Below, piece by piece: positions 8,685 through 17,259 of a stretch of DNA of 33,247 nt. The position numbers and the translations under genes are program-made. Each line of letters opens with the position of its first letter. Positions within the stretch are counted from its first letter, which is position 1. The notes beneath the pieces are model-generated. The model made no database searches and was not told the DNA's origin. It saw only the letters and a list, made by a program, of their open reading frames with translations. Source of the DNA: Methanobacteriota archaeon (GTDB taxonomy: Archaea; Thermoplasmatota; Thermoplasmata; Thermoplasmatales; Aciduliprofundaceae); contig JAADDK010000134.1 of assembly GCA_013154005.1 (NCBI GenBank), positions 1-33,247 on the forward strand. Direction: 5' to 3'.

Positions 8685-9100
8685 AGGTTCATACTTCTGA
8701 GATATCTCTGGATACCGCCGGAGAGGTTGATGTGCAGGATATAACAGATGAGGTGCAGAGAATTGTTGATGAGTCAGGAATAGAAAACGGCATCGCGGTG
8801 ATTTTTTGCGTGGGCTCCACATGCGCCATAAGTACCATTGAATACGAGCCGGGATTGAAAAAAGACCTGCCAGAAGCGCTTGAGCGGCTGTTTCCAAAGG
8901 GAATAAGATATCATCATGAAGATACATGGCACGATGGAAACGGACATTCGCATGTGCGGGCAACGTTCTTAAAGCCAGAGCTCACCGTGCCCGTGGTGAA
9001 CGGAAAACTGACTCTGGGAACATGGCAACAGATTATATTCATTGAGCTTGATGTCCGTCGGCGCCATCGCCGGGTGGTGGTTCAGGTTTTGGGCTTGTAA
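8681..9100 (+). CDS. YjbQ/UPF0047 family protein
   Basis: GIAVIFCVGSTCAISTIEYEPGL...YHHEDTWHDGNGHSHVRATFLKPELTVPVVNGKLTLGTWQQIIFIELDVRRRHRRVVVQVLG: classic UPF0047 motifs; GTG start. Confidence 0.93.
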   Translation: MKVHTSEISLDTAGEVDVQDITDEVQRIVDESGIENGIAVIFCVGSTCAISTIEYEPGLKKDLPEALERLFPKGIRYHHEDTWHDGNGHSHVRATFLKPELTVPVVNGKLTLGTWQQIIFIELDVRRRHRRVVVQVLGL

Positions 9101-9630
9101 ATTTTTCTTCTTATTTCCTTGATTTTCCTGTCAGGAATGTTCAGTAAAAGAAGTATATCCTTCAGAGATCTGAGGTCATTCCAGTCCATGTCTCTCTTAA
9201 CTTTTTCCAAATCTGACAGTGATATTTCATCTATATAATTTACCAGGTCTTTCAGATAGTTATCATCATCCACTCTGTATCCGATATCTTCCAGTGCATG
9301 TTTTATCTCTTTCGTTTTTTTCTCTCTGTACCTTTTGGTAAATGCACTTCTTTCAAAAGATTCGGGAGCAAGAAATATTGTTCGCACCGTTCTTCCGTAT
9401 AATTTCTCAGGTACTTTTCGAACTTTTCTCTCTCCTGTAACTTTCACCAGGCCGGCCTCTTCTAATTTTTTCACATGTCTGAATATGGTGGACACATTTT
9501 TGTTAAGTATTGATGCCATTTCCGATATTGTCATGTCGCGAAATCTCAGAAGCCTCAATATCTTTGTTCTGGTATCTTCTACAATGATTTTAATCATATC
9601 GGGGTCATCCACAATTTCAATTTCTTTCAT
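9082..9630 (-). CDS. Winged helix-turn-helix (ArsR-like) transcriptional regulator
   Basis: DTRTKILRLLRFRDMTISEMASILNKNVSTIFRHVKKLEEAGLVKVTGERKVRKVPEKLYGRT; start at MKEIEIV (9630), alternative 9675. Confidence 0.85.
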   Translation of the reverse strand: MKEIEIVDDPDMIKIIVEDTRTKILRLLRFRDMTISEMASILNKNVSTIFRHVKKLEEAGLVKVTGERKVRKVPEKLYGRTVRTIFLAPESFERSAFTKRYREKKTKEIKHALEDIGYRVDDDNYLKDLVNYIDEISLSDLEKVKRDMDWNDLRSLKDILLLLNIPDRKIKEIRRKIYKPKT

Positions 9631-9689
9631 TAAATGGATAAATATTCTCTTAGAATTTATAGTTTTTCCCTGCATTCCGTGCCGTTTCC

Positions 9690-9730
9690 GAATTCTTTAT
9701 ATATCTAATGCCATTACTCTCCAAAACCAG
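9690..9730 (+). promoter_or_regulatory. Putative TATA box of the ribosomal protein operon
   Basis: ttctttatatatctaatg at 9691-9708, about 150 nt upstream of the L3 ATG, implying a leader of roughly 125 nt. Confidence 0.5.
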
Positions 9731-9791
9731 AGTTAGCCAGACATCAAAGGCTATCCCGTAAAATCTAAAAAATGCTGAGGGAAGCCTGTGC

Positions 9792-9833
9792 CTGGGGTCA
9801 CCGTGTTCTGGCCCCGGAAAAAAGATGTCACGG
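9792..9833 (+). promoter_or_regulatory. Candidate structured leader (stem-loop / H-type pseudoknot) upstream of L3
   Basis: CTGGGGTCA (9792-9800) pairs with TGGCCCCGG (9809-9817), 9 bp including two G-U. Loop CCGTG (9801-9805) is complementary to CACGG (9829-9833); A-rich connector; SD gaggtg at 9842-9847. Confidence 0.45.
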
Positions 9834-9853
9834 CTGCTTGCGAGGTGAACAAA

Positions 9854-10852
9854 ATGGGAAGTGCACATCATCCTAGACGTGGCTCTATGGCGTATTATCC
9901 GAGAAAGCGAGCTAAAAGTGTCGTGCCGAGAATAAGGAGCTGGCCCGAGATAGAGGACGGTCCGCGGCTCCAGGGATTCGCAGGGTACAAAGCAGGAATG
10001 ACTCACGTTTTCACTGTCGACTGGAGAAAGAAAACCACCACTGCCGGCCAGGAGATATGGACTCCTGTGACTGTTATTGAGGTTCCTCCTATGAAAGTTG
10101 CCGCGGTGCGGTTCTACATTCGTGACGAATACGGTCTTAAAACCTGCGGAGAAGTATGGGCAGAGAACCTCGATGAGGAGCTGAAGCGCAGGCTCAATAT
10201 GCCCAAAAAGGGCTATGGAAAGGTTCCTGAGGAATATGATGAGGTCAGGGTCATAGCATACACACAGCCAAAGCTGGTGAGTGGTGTGCCCAAAAAGGCT
10301 CCGGATATAATGGAAATTCGTGTTGGTGGCGGCACTGTGGAGCAGAGGAAGGATTATGCTCTGGGGCTGCTGGGTAAAGAGATTAAATTTTCAGACTTCA
10401 AAACTCCCGGTAAATTTGTGGATGTAATTGGAATTACAAAAGGTAAAGGATTCCAGGGGCATATTAAGAGATTTGGTGTGAAGTTGCTTGATCATAAAAA
10501 TAGCAAACACAGGAGAATGATAGGTACTCTGGGGCCTTGGCATCCAGATTGGGTGCGTTATACTGTGCCGCAGGCGGGCCAGATGGGATTTCATCAGAGA
10601 ACTGAGTATAATAAAAGAATAGTTAAATATGTGGACTTTGGTGAGGATAACAAACTTCAGATGGAGATTACGCCCAAGGGCGGATTTCCTCATTATGGAG
10701 AGGTGCGCAATCCTTATGTTTTAATTCATGGTTCTGTGCCCGGTACTGCCAAGAGATTGGTTAGGTTCCGTGACCCGGTAAGACAGGTTCTTGAGGATGT
10801 TGATGATATTGAGGTGACTTATGTTTCCACGGAATCCAAGCAGGGGGTGTGA
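9854..10852 (+). CDS. rpl3: Large ribosomal subunit protein L3 (uL3)
   Basis: MGSAHHPRRGSMAYYPRKRAKSVVPRIRSWPE...GYKAGMTHVF; start at 9854 with SD gaggtg. Confidence 0.98.
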   Translation: MGSAHHPRRGSMAYYPRKRAKSVVPRIRSWPEIEDGPRLQGFAGYKAGMTHVFTVDWRKKTTTAGQEIWTPVTVIEVPPMKVAAVRFYIRDEYGLKTCGEVWAENLDEELKRRLNMPKKGYGKVPEEYDEVRVIAYTQPKLVSGVPKKAPDIMEIRVGGGTVEQRKDYALGLLGKEIKFSDFKTPGKFVDVIGITKGKGFQGHIKRFGVKLLDHKNSKHRRMIGTLGPWHPDWVRYTVPQAGQMGFHQRTEYNKRIVKYVDFGEDNKLQMEITPKGGFPHYGEVRNPYVLIHGSVPGTAKRLVRFRDPVRQVLEDVDDIEVTYVSTESKQGV

Positions 10853-10855
10853 TAG

Positions 10856-11617
10856 ATGAAGGTCAATGTGTACACACTTAAAGGTGGAATAAAATCGCAG
10901 ATTGATTTGCCCAGATACTTTGAATATCCGTACAGGCCAGATTTGATAAAGATGGCAGTTCGCATATTCCAGCTTAACAGGGTTCAGCCCCATGGTATAA
11001 AAGAGCGTGCAGGCATGAAAGTTGCAGAGTCGTGGGGTCCGGGACATGGGATTTCAAAGATGGTGCCCAGGGTGGGTTCCAGTTCCCGTGGTGCTAACAT
11101 TCCTAATACTCGTGGTGGTCGTGCGGGGCATCCCCCAACCACTCAGAAAGTGTGGAAAAGAAGCATGAACAAAAAGATGCGGCGTCTTGCAAAGTACAGT
11201 GCTTTGAGTATGACAGCTCGTAGAGATATGGTGCTTGCCCGCGGTCACAGAGTGGAGGGAGAACTCACGCTTCCCGTGGTTGTTGAGGATTCTCTTGAAG
11301 AGGTGTCTCGGGTTAAAGATGCAATAGATGTACTGAAAAATCTCGGTCTTTACGGCGATATAGAGCGGGCCAGTGTGAAGAGGGTGCGTGGCGGCCGTGG
11401 TAAGATGCGTGGTCGTAGATATAAACGGAAGAAGAGCGTTCTTCTGGTAGTTAAAAACAAAGAAAATGTGGTAAAGGGCTTTGGGAATCTTCCGGGTGTG
11501 GATATCGTCACTCCCCGTGAACTCAATGCGGAGGTGCTTGCTCCGGGCACGCACGCAGGGCGCCTCGCGATATTCACAGAGGGAGCTATTGAGGAAATAA
11601 GGGGGTGGAATGAATGA
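10856..11617 (+). CDS. rpl4: Large ribosomal subunit protein L4 (uL4)
   Basis: ESWGPGHGISKMVPRVGSSSRGANIPNTRGGRAGHPPTTQKVWKRSMNKKMRRLAKYSALS. Confidence 0.98.
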   Translation: MKVNVYTLKGGIKSQIDLPRYFEYPYRPDLIKMAVRIFQLNRVQPHGIKERAGMKVAESWGPGHGISKMVPRVGSSSRGANIPNTRGGRAGHPPTTQKVWKRSMNKKMRRLAKYSALSMTARRDMVLARGHRVEGELTLPVVVEDSLEEVSRVKDAIDVLKNLGLYGDIERASVKRVRGGRGKMRGRRYKRKKSVLLVVKNKENVVKGFGNLPGVDIVTPRELNAEVLAPGTHAGRLAIFTEGAIEEIRGWNE

Positions 11618-11877
11618 CTTTCCATCCAAATGAGGTGCTTTTAAAGCCGTATGTGACGGAAAAAACGTTGCTTATGATAGAGAAAGAGAATAAGTTGACA
11701 TTTATAGTGGTGAAAAGTGCCACCAAGGCACAGGTTCGACAGGCAATGGAAAAGCTGTTCAATGTGAAGGTGGACAAGGTGAATTTCGTAATCAGTAAGT
11801 ATGGTAAAAAGGCGATAATAAAGCTGAAGAAAGAATACAGCGCCGAAGAACTCGGCGTGAGGCTGGGTATATTCTGA
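11614..11877 (+). CDS. rpl23: Large ribosomal subunit protein L23 (uL23)
   Basis: LKPYVTEKTLLMIEKENKLTFIVVKSATKAQVRQAMEKLFNVKVDKVNFVISKYGKKAIIKL. Confidence 0.97.
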   Translation: MTFHPNEVLLKPYVTEKTLLMIEKENKLTFIVVKSATKAQVRQAMEKLFNVKVDKVNFVISKYGKKAIIKLKKEYSAEELGVRLGIF

Positions 11878-11887
11878 GGTGGTTAAG

Positions 11888-12592
11888 ATGGGAAAGAGAA
11901 TAATACCTCAGAGGCGCGGTCGCGGTTCTTCGCGGTACAGGGCCCCCAGTCACAGATATGCTGGACGTCCCAGAATTCCGCGAGTTGAGTCTGCAAAAGG
12001 TTATGTGCGGAGGATATTCCATGACCCTGGCCATACTGCGCCGCTTGCCGAAGTGGTTCTTGAAAACGGAGAGAAGTTTTTGATGCTTGCACATCTGGGT
12101 ATGTATGAAGGTGAAGAGATTGAGATAGGCAATGGAGCCAAAGTTGTGCAGGGTAATGTGCTTCCGCTGGGCTCCATTCCTGAAGGTGTGCCAATCTACA
12201 ATATCGAGAAAAATTATGGTGATGGTGGCAAGTTTGTGAGGAGCGGTGGCGCCTCCGCACAGGTGGTCACACATGGCGAAAAAACCACCATACAGATGCC
12301 CTCTGGAGAGTTCAAATCTTTTGACCCGCGCTGCCGGGCAGTGATTGGTGTGATTGCCGGGGGTGGCAGACACGAGAAGCCCATGCTTAAGGCAGGAAAA
12401 GTTTATCATGCATGGAGTTCTAAAGCCAGAAAGCATGTGCAGGTTCGCGGTGTGGCAATGAACGCTGTGAATCATCCGCATGGTGGTGGCAATCATCAGC
12501 ATGTGGGCGGGCCAAGCACGGTTTCAAGACATGCTCCACCGGGTAGAAAGGTTGGACGACTGTCTCCCAAGAAGAAAAAGAAGAAGAGGTGA
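11888..12592 (+). CDS. rpl2: Large ribosomal subunit protein L2 (uL2)
   Basis: MGKRIIPQRRGRGSSRYRAPSHRY...NAVNHPHGGGNHQHVGGPSTVSRHAPPGRKVG. Confidence 0.98.
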   Translation: MGKRIIPQRRGRGSSRYRAPSHRYAGRPRIPRVESAKGYVRRIFHDPGHTAPLAEVVLENGEKFLMLAHLGMYEGEEIEIGNGAKVVQGNVLPLGSIPEGVPIYNIEKNYGDGGKFVRSGGASAQVVTHGEKTTIQMPSGEFKSFDPRCRAVIGVIAGGGRHEKPMLKAGKVYHAWSSKARKHVQVRGVAMNAVNHPHGGGNHQHVGGPSTVSRHAPPGRKVGRLSPKKKKKKR

Positions 12593-12597
12593 ATTAG

Positions 12598-13059
12598 ATG
12601 GCTAAAAAACTCATTACCAATGCAAAAGCTGCGAGGCGTAAGAGGAGGAAGAGGCAGAAAGTGGCCATGGGCCGGGTTAAAGAGTTCTCCTATCGCGGCT
12701 ATTCACTTGAAGAGTTGCAGAAAATGAGCTTCGAAGAGTTTGCGAAGGTGCTTCCTGCCCGTGGGCGCAGAACACTGCTCAGGGGCTGGGATGAAGAGCG
12801 TATGAAAGTGGTAAGAAAGATAATGCAGTCTGATGGTTCCAAGCCTGTAAGAACACATAGACGTGACATAATAATTCTCCCACATTTTGTGGGAAAGCGA
12901 GTGGCAGTCCATAATGGCCGGGAGTTTGTGGATATTGAAATTAAGCCAGAGATGATAGGGCATTATCTTGGCGAGTTCGCACTTACAAGAAAGGAAGTTA
13001 AGCATAGTGGACCAGGTGTTGGTGCGACGCGCAGCTCCAAGTTCGTGCCGCTGAAGTGA
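12598..13059 (+). CDS. rps19: Small ribosomal subunit protein S19 (uS19)
   Basis: [72 protein letters not shown]. Confidence 0.98.
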   Translation: MAKKLITNAKAARRKRRKRQKVAMGRVKEFSYRGYSLEELQKMSFEEFAKVLPARGRRTLLRGWDEERMKVVRKIMQSDGSKPVRTHRRDIIILPHFVGKRVAVHNGREFVDIEIKPEMIGHYLGEFALTRKEVKHSGPGVGATRSSKFVPLK

Positions 13060-13068
13060 GGTGATTAA

Positions 13069-13515
13069 ATGCCATACAGCATAAAGGTTGAGGGAGATAA
13101 ATACGCAAAGGCTTACGGCAAAAATCTGCCCATATCGTTGAAAGATTCGGTGAATCTGTGCCGGGCACTGAAGGGTATGAATCTGGAGGCAGCCAAAGAC
13201 TACCTTGAAGAGGTCATAAAAAAGAAGCGGGCAGTACCTTACTTCCGCTATCTGGATTCTGTATCTCACAGGCGTGGTCTCGGGCCGGGTAAATATCCGG
13301 TGAAGGAGGCAAAGTACATACTCAAAGTACTCGAGAACGCAGAAGCCAACGCTGAGAATAAAGAACTGGATACGGATAATCTGTACATAATGCACATTGC
13401 GGCCCACAAGGGTGAAATTTACAAGCGTTATATGCCTCGTGCAATGGGGCGTTCTACCGAGATAAGAAAGGAGCATGTTCACATTGAAGTGATCCTTGAG
13501 GAGAAGGAGGAATAA
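13069..13515 (+). CDS. rpl22: Large ribosomal subunit protein L22 (uL22)
   Basis: DKYAKAYGKNLPISLKDSVNLCRALKGMNLEAAKDYLEEVI...VPYFRYLDSVSHRRGLGPGKYPVKEAKYILKVLENAEANAENK. Confidence 0.98.
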   Translation: MPYSIKVEGDKYAKAYGKNLPISLKDSVNLCRALKGMNLEAAKDYLEEVIKKKRAVPYFRYLDSVSHRRGLGPGKYPVKEAKYILKVLENAEANAENKELDTDNLYIMHIAAHKGEIYKRYMPRAMGRSTEIRKEHVHIEVILEEKEE

Positions 13516-13517
13516 GT

Positions 13518-14222
13518 ATGGATGAGCGTGTATTCATAAAGGAAAATCTCAGACGTGTGCTGATAAAAGAGTTCGTAATGAAAGAGGTGCGCAACGCAGG
13601 ATTTGGGGGACTAAACATTCAACGTACTCCGCTTGGCACCAGAATTGTGCTGGAGGTGGAACGTCCCGGGCTGGTTATAGGCCGCAGGGGTTCCAAGATA
13701 AAGGAGCTCACTCAGGTGCTTCAGGAGAAATTTGGAGTGGAGAATCCAATGATTGAGGTGAAAGAGAGTGAGAATCCGTATCTCAACAGTCAGATTATGG
13801 CTGAGAAGCTCGCCTCTGCGCTTGAGCGTGGGTGGCATTTCCGCCGTGCGGGGCATTCCACACTGCGCCGCATAATGGAAAATGGTGCAAAGGGTGCGCA
13901 GATTATAATATCTGGTAAGCTAACGGGAGACCGATCCAGAACTGAGAAATTTACGAAGGGAACGGTCAAATACTGCGGTAACACATCTGAGATGGTTGAC
14001 TTTGGATATGCGGTTGCCAAGACGAAGGCGGGTGTTATTGGGGTAACAGTGAAGATAATGCCCCCTGATGCGCGGCTTCCAGATGAGATTAGGATAATAG
14101 GCTTTCCTGAAGAGCGAGATGAGGAGAATAAAGAAGAAGAGGTGAATGAGAATGCCGAAGGAGCTGAAAGCGAAGCAGATACGGGAAATGACGCTGGAAG
14201 AGAGGAAACAGAAGCTCAGTGA
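13518..14222 (+). CDS. rps3: Small ribosomal subunit protein S3 (uS3) with acidic C-terminal tail
   Basis: KH domain RPGLVIGRRGSKIKELTQVLQEKFGVENPMIEV...GAKGAQIIISGKLTGDRSRTEKFTKG; tail EERDEENKEEEVNENAEGAESEADTGNDAGREETEAQ. Confidence 0.98.
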   Translation: MDERVFIKENLRRVLIKEFVMKEVRNAGFGGLNIQRTPLGTRIVLEVERPGLVIGRRGSKIKELTQVLQEKFGVENPMIEVKESENPYLNSQIMAEKLASALERGWHFRRAGHSTLRRIMENGAKGAQIIISGKLTGDRSRTEKFTKGTVKYCGNTSEMVDFGYAVAKTKAGVIGVTVKIMPPDARLPDEIRIIGFPEERDEENKEEEVNENAEGAESEADTGNDAGREETEAQ

Positions 14223-14358
14223 ACTGCGCGAAGAGCTTATGCACGAGATGGGAATCAGCGCCATGGGAGGTGCACCTCCTAGCCCCGGCAAGATTCGAAG
14301 TCTGAAGAGGCAGATTGCCCGTATACTGACCGTGATGAACGAAGAAGGTGCCCAGTAA
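14152..14358 (+). CDS. rpl29: Large ribosomal subunit protein L29 (uL29)
   Basis: MPKELKAKQIREMTLEERKQKLSELREELMHEMG...GKIRSLKRQIARILTVMNE; SD GAGGTG at 14139-14144 is 7 nt from the ATG at 14152 (alternative ATG 14146 is too close). Confidence 0.95.
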   Translation: MPKELKAKQIREMTLEERKQKLSELREELMHEMGISAMGGAPPSPGKIRSLKRQIARILTVMNEEGAQ

Positions 14359-14642
14359 TGAGGACTGTTTGGAATCTGGAGATGCATGAACTAATCGGAC
14401 TCGAATGTGAGGTTGCGGATTCCACAAACCCTCTACAAAAGGGTATATCTGGCATAATAGTTGATGAGACGTATCATACTCTGGTAATTCGCACGCATAA
14501 GGGAGATAAGCGGATTCAGAAGCGTGGTGCAAAATTCAAGATAAAGGTGGATGACCGAACAAAAATGGTGTATGGGAGCAAGATAGAGTACAGGCCGCAT
14601 GAAAGAACCAAAAAATTGGTGTGGAGGCGAAAAAGATGGTAA
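14358..14642 (+). CDS. rnp1: Ribonuclease P protein component 1 (Rpp29/Pop4)
   Basis: LIGLECEVADSTNPLQKGISGIIVDETYHTLVIRTHKGDKRIQKRGAKFKIK in the expected L29-S17 interval. Confidence 0.95.
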   Translation: MRTVWNLEMHELIGLECEVADSTNPLQKGISGIIVDETYHTLVIRTHKGDKRIQKRGAKFKIKVDDRTKMVYGSKIEYRPHERTKKLVWRRKRW

Positions 14643-14965
14643 GAGATATTGGTGTTGATGTTAAACCGCCGGAAAACGAGTGCGAAGACCCTAACTGCCC
14701 CTGGCACGGGTATGTAAAGGTGCGCGGGCAGATCATCGAGGGTGTTGTAATCTCAGATAAGATGGATAAAACCATAGTTGTTGAAAGGGAATATTTGAGA
14801 TACGATAAGAAATATGAGCGATATGAAAAAAGAAGAAGCAGGTATCACGTTCACAACCCGCCATGCATTGATGCAAAGGTGGGTGATAGGGTACGGTTCA
14901 TGGAATGCAGGCCGCTGGCAAAAAGTGTCAGCTTTGTGGTCATAGAGAAGATGGAGAAGAGGTGA
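14636..14965 (+). CDS. rps17: Small ribosomal subunit protein S17 (uS17)
   Basis: CEDPNCPWHGYVKVRGQIIEGVVISDKMDKTIVVEREYLRYDKKYERYEKRRSRYHVHNPPCIDAKVGDRVRFMECRPLAK; start MVRDIG after SD ggagg. Confidence 0.97.
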   Translation: MVRDIGVDVKPPENECEDPNCPWHGYVKVRGQIIEGVVISDKMDKTIVVEREYLRYDKKYERYEKRRSRYHVHNPPCIDAKVGDRVRFMECRPLAKSVSFVVIEKMEKR

Positions 14966-14971
14966 GCGTAA

Positions 14972-15370
14972 ATGAAGGGTCTCGCAGGTAAACAGAGTCG
15001 GGGATTGCCAACCGGTGCACAGCTCGTGTGTGCGGATAATACCGGAGCAAAGGTAGTGGAAATTATTCAGGTACTCAACTTCCATACGACTCACAGACAG
15101 TATCCCGTGGCGGGTGTTGGGGATATGGTGATAGTAAGCGTGAAAAAAGGTTCACCGGACATGAGAAAAAAGGTGTTTCCAGCAGTGATTGTGCGTCAGC
15201 GAAAACCATTCCGAAGGGCAGATGGTACCGTGGTGCAGTTTGAAGATAACGCATGTGTGATAACCACCAAGACTGGTGAGACCAAGGGTAGCGAAATAAA
15301 GGGTCCTGTGGCAAGAGAGGCAGCAGAGCGCTGGCCCCGAATCTCTGCCATTGCAAGCATCATAGTGTGA
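14972..15370 (+). CDS. rpl14: Large ribosomal subunit protein L14 (uL14)
   Basis: [24 protein letters not shown]...[34 protein letters not shown]-like sequence. Confidence 0.98.
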   Translation: MKGLAGKQSRGLPTGAQLVCADNTGAKVVEIIQVLNFHTTHRQYPVAGVGDMVIVSVKKGSPDMRKKVFPAVIVRQRKPFRRADGTVVQFEDNACVITTKTGETKGSEIKGPVAREAAERWPRISAIASIIV

Positions 15371-15380
15371 GGTGATATTT

Positions 15381-15869
15381 ATGGTGTCATATCAACCCAG
15401 AAAACAAAGGAAAATGATATATAACGCACCAAAACACAGGCGTCAGAAGATGATGAAATCCCATCTCAGTGAGGGGCTTTACGAGAAATACGGGATGAGA
15501 AATCTTGTGGTGCATAAGGGAGATATAGTTCGCGTTATGCGGGGTAAATATCGAGGTCATGAAGGTAAGGTTGTAGAGGTAAATCTAAAAAATATGAAGA
15601 TAGCTGTGGAAGGTGTGACCGTTCGTAGGACGGATAATAAAAGTGTGCAGCTCTGGCTTGACCCCTCCAATGTTGAGATACTCAAACTGGATTTGAGTGA
15701 TCCCAAGAGAAAAGATAAGATACATCGCATTGCCGAGGCACGGCGCGGTGAGATTATCGAAGAAGAGGAAATGGAAGTCGAGGAAGAAGAGGAAGAGGAG
15801 GCTGAAGAATCAGAACACGAAGAGGAAGAGGTTGAAGTTCAGGAAGAAGAGGTGAGCGATGATGAGTAA
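15381..15869 (+). CDS. rpl24: Large ribosomal subunit protein L24 (uL24) with long acidic C-terminus
   Basis: VHKGDIVRVMRGKYRGHEGKVVEVNLKNMKIAVEGVTVRRTDNKSVQLWLDPSNVEILKLDL; tail IIEEEEMEVEEEEEEEAEESEHEEEEVEVQEEEVSDDE. Confidence 0.97.
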   Translation: MVSYQPRKQRKMIYNAPKHRRQKMMKSHLSEGLYEKYGMRNLVVHKGDIVRVMRGKYRGHEGKVVEVNLKNMKIAVEGVTVRRTDNKSVQLWLDPSNVEILKLDLSDPKRKDKIHRIAEARRGEIIEEEEMEVEEEEEEEAEESEHEEEEVEVQEEEVSDDE

Positions 15870-16566
15870 TCATTTGAAGAGACTTGCTGCTCCGAGAATG
15901 TGGAAGATTCCACGTAAGCGATATACATTTGCTCCGAAGCCATCTCCGGGTCCCCATAGTGCAGAGTCTTCAATAGCTCTGCTTATTGCTTTGAGGGATG
16001 TGCTTCATGTGGGTGATAATCGGAGAGAAGTGAAAAAAATTCTTGCATCGAGGGCAGTGAAGGTGGACGGAAGAGTGATAACTGATCTTAAGTTTCCTGT
16101 GGGCTTTATGGATGTTGTCACGGTGGGTGACAAGAATTACAGAGCCATGTACGATGTTCGTGGCAATTTGCGTCTGGTGGAAATTCCAGAGGACCATGCA
16201 GAGTGGAAGCTGGTGCGTATAGAAAATAAGACTGTGGTGAAAGGTGGAAAAATAGCTCTGAATCTGCATGATGGGAGAAATATCCTGCTGGATGAGAACA
16301 AATACAAAACAGGAGATGTTCTTAAAATAAAGGTTCCCACTCAGGAGATAATAGGGCATTACTCACTCCAGGAGGGCAGTGTGGCGATAATAACCGGAGG
16401 TTCACATCGTGGGCAGGTGGCACATATTAAAGAATACAGAGTTACCCGTAATCCCACTGAGAACATTGTGCTCTTTGAGGAGGGATTTGAGACTGTAAAA
16501 CGCAATGTGTTTGTTGTGGGTGTGGGTAAACCTGAGGTGACGATTCCAGAGGTGAGTGCTCTATGA
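15859..16566 (+). CDS. rps4e: Small ribosomal subunit protein S4e (eS4)
   Basis: NHLKRLAAPRMWKIPRKRYTFAPKPSPGPHSAESSIALLIALRDVLHVGDNRREVKKIL...IITGGSHRGQVAHIKEY. Confidence 0.98.
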   Translation: MMSNHLKRLAAPRMWKIPRKRYTFAPKPSPGPHSAESSIALLIALRDVLHVGDNRREVKKILASRAVKVDGRVITDLKFPVGFMDVVTVGDKNYRAMYDVRGNLRLVEIPEDHAEWKLVRIENKTVVKGGKIALNLHDGRNILLDENKYKTGDVLKIKVPTQEIIGHYSLQEGSVAIITGGSHRGQVAHIKEYRVTRNPTENIVLFEEGFETVKRNVFVVGVGKPEVTIPEVSAL

Positions 16567-17087
16567 CCGAAGAGAATCCAATGAGGGAGATACTTATAGA
16601 CAAAGTTGTGATTAACATCGGTGTAGGCGAAGGTGGCGAAAAACTACGTAAAGCTGAGAAAGTTATTGAGATACTCACTGGAGAAAAGCCGGTGCATCGA
16701 CGCTCTCGAAAAACTATCCGAGATTTCAATATTCGTAAAGGGCTTCCCATAGGCGTTATGGTCACGCTAAGAGGCAAGAAGGCTGAGGATTTCCTTCGCA
16801 GGGCCCTGTGGGTTCGTGATTTCAAGGTTCCCAACTACTCGTTTGATGCGCAGGGTAATCTGAATTTCGGGCTCTCTGATTATACGGAGTTTGAGGGTGT
16901 GAAATACGACCCGGATATTGGTATATTTGGTATGGATATCAGTGTGGTGTTTAAGAGGCGTGGTTACAGGGTGGCCAGAAGACGCCTGAGACCTGCAAAG
17001 GTATCTCATAAACATCGGGTTAAAAGAGAGGAAGCTATGAACTACATGCGCGAGAAATTCAATCTCAATATTCTGGAGGTGGAATAA
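16563..17087 (+). CDS. rpl5: Large ribosomal subunit protein L5 (uL5)
   Basis: [65 protein letters not shown]. Confidence 0.98.
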   Translation: MTEENPMREILIDKVVINIGVGEGGEKLRKAEKVIEILTGEKPVHRRSRKTIRDFNIRKGLPIGVMVTLRGKKAEDFLRRALWVRDFKVPNYSFDAQGNLNFGLSDYTEFEGVKYDPDIGIFGMDISVVFKRRGYRVARRRLRPAKVSHKHRVKREEAMNYMREKFNLNILEVE

Positions 17088-17248
17088 TGGTCCGTGTTGT
17101 ACTCAGGCCCAAAAAGAAGTTTGGAAGAAGCGAAGGTTGCGTGAGATGCGGTAGAAAGAGAGGAATAATTAGGAGATATGGTCTCAGGCTCTGCAGGCAG
17201 TGCTTTAGGGAAGTGGCCTATGAGCTGGGATTCAGAAAGTATTCGTGA
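17087..17248 (+). CDS. rps14: Small ribosomal subunit protein S14 (uS14), zinc-binding form; not in supplied ORF track
   Basis: Translated by hand: [53 protein letters not shown] (53 aa); CxxC...CxxC; SD ggaggtgg upstream. Confidence 0.97.
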   Translation: MVRVVLRPKKKFGRSEGCVRCGRKRGIIRRYGLRLCRQCFREVAYELGFRKYS

Positions 17249-17259
17249 GGTGATGAAAA

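Noticed and set aside
9788-9853. N-terminal extension of L3 from GTG 9788
   Set aside because: L3 family starts at MGSxHxPRRGS; SD gaggtg supports 9854, and the extension coincides with the structured leader.
11792-12502. 236-aa minus-strand ORF opposite L2
   Set aside because: Shadow of rpl2; His-rich translation typical of reverse-strand r-protein sequence.
12703-13482. 259-aa minus-strand ORF opposite S19/L22
   Set aside because: Spans two r-protein genes in antisense; no independent evidence.
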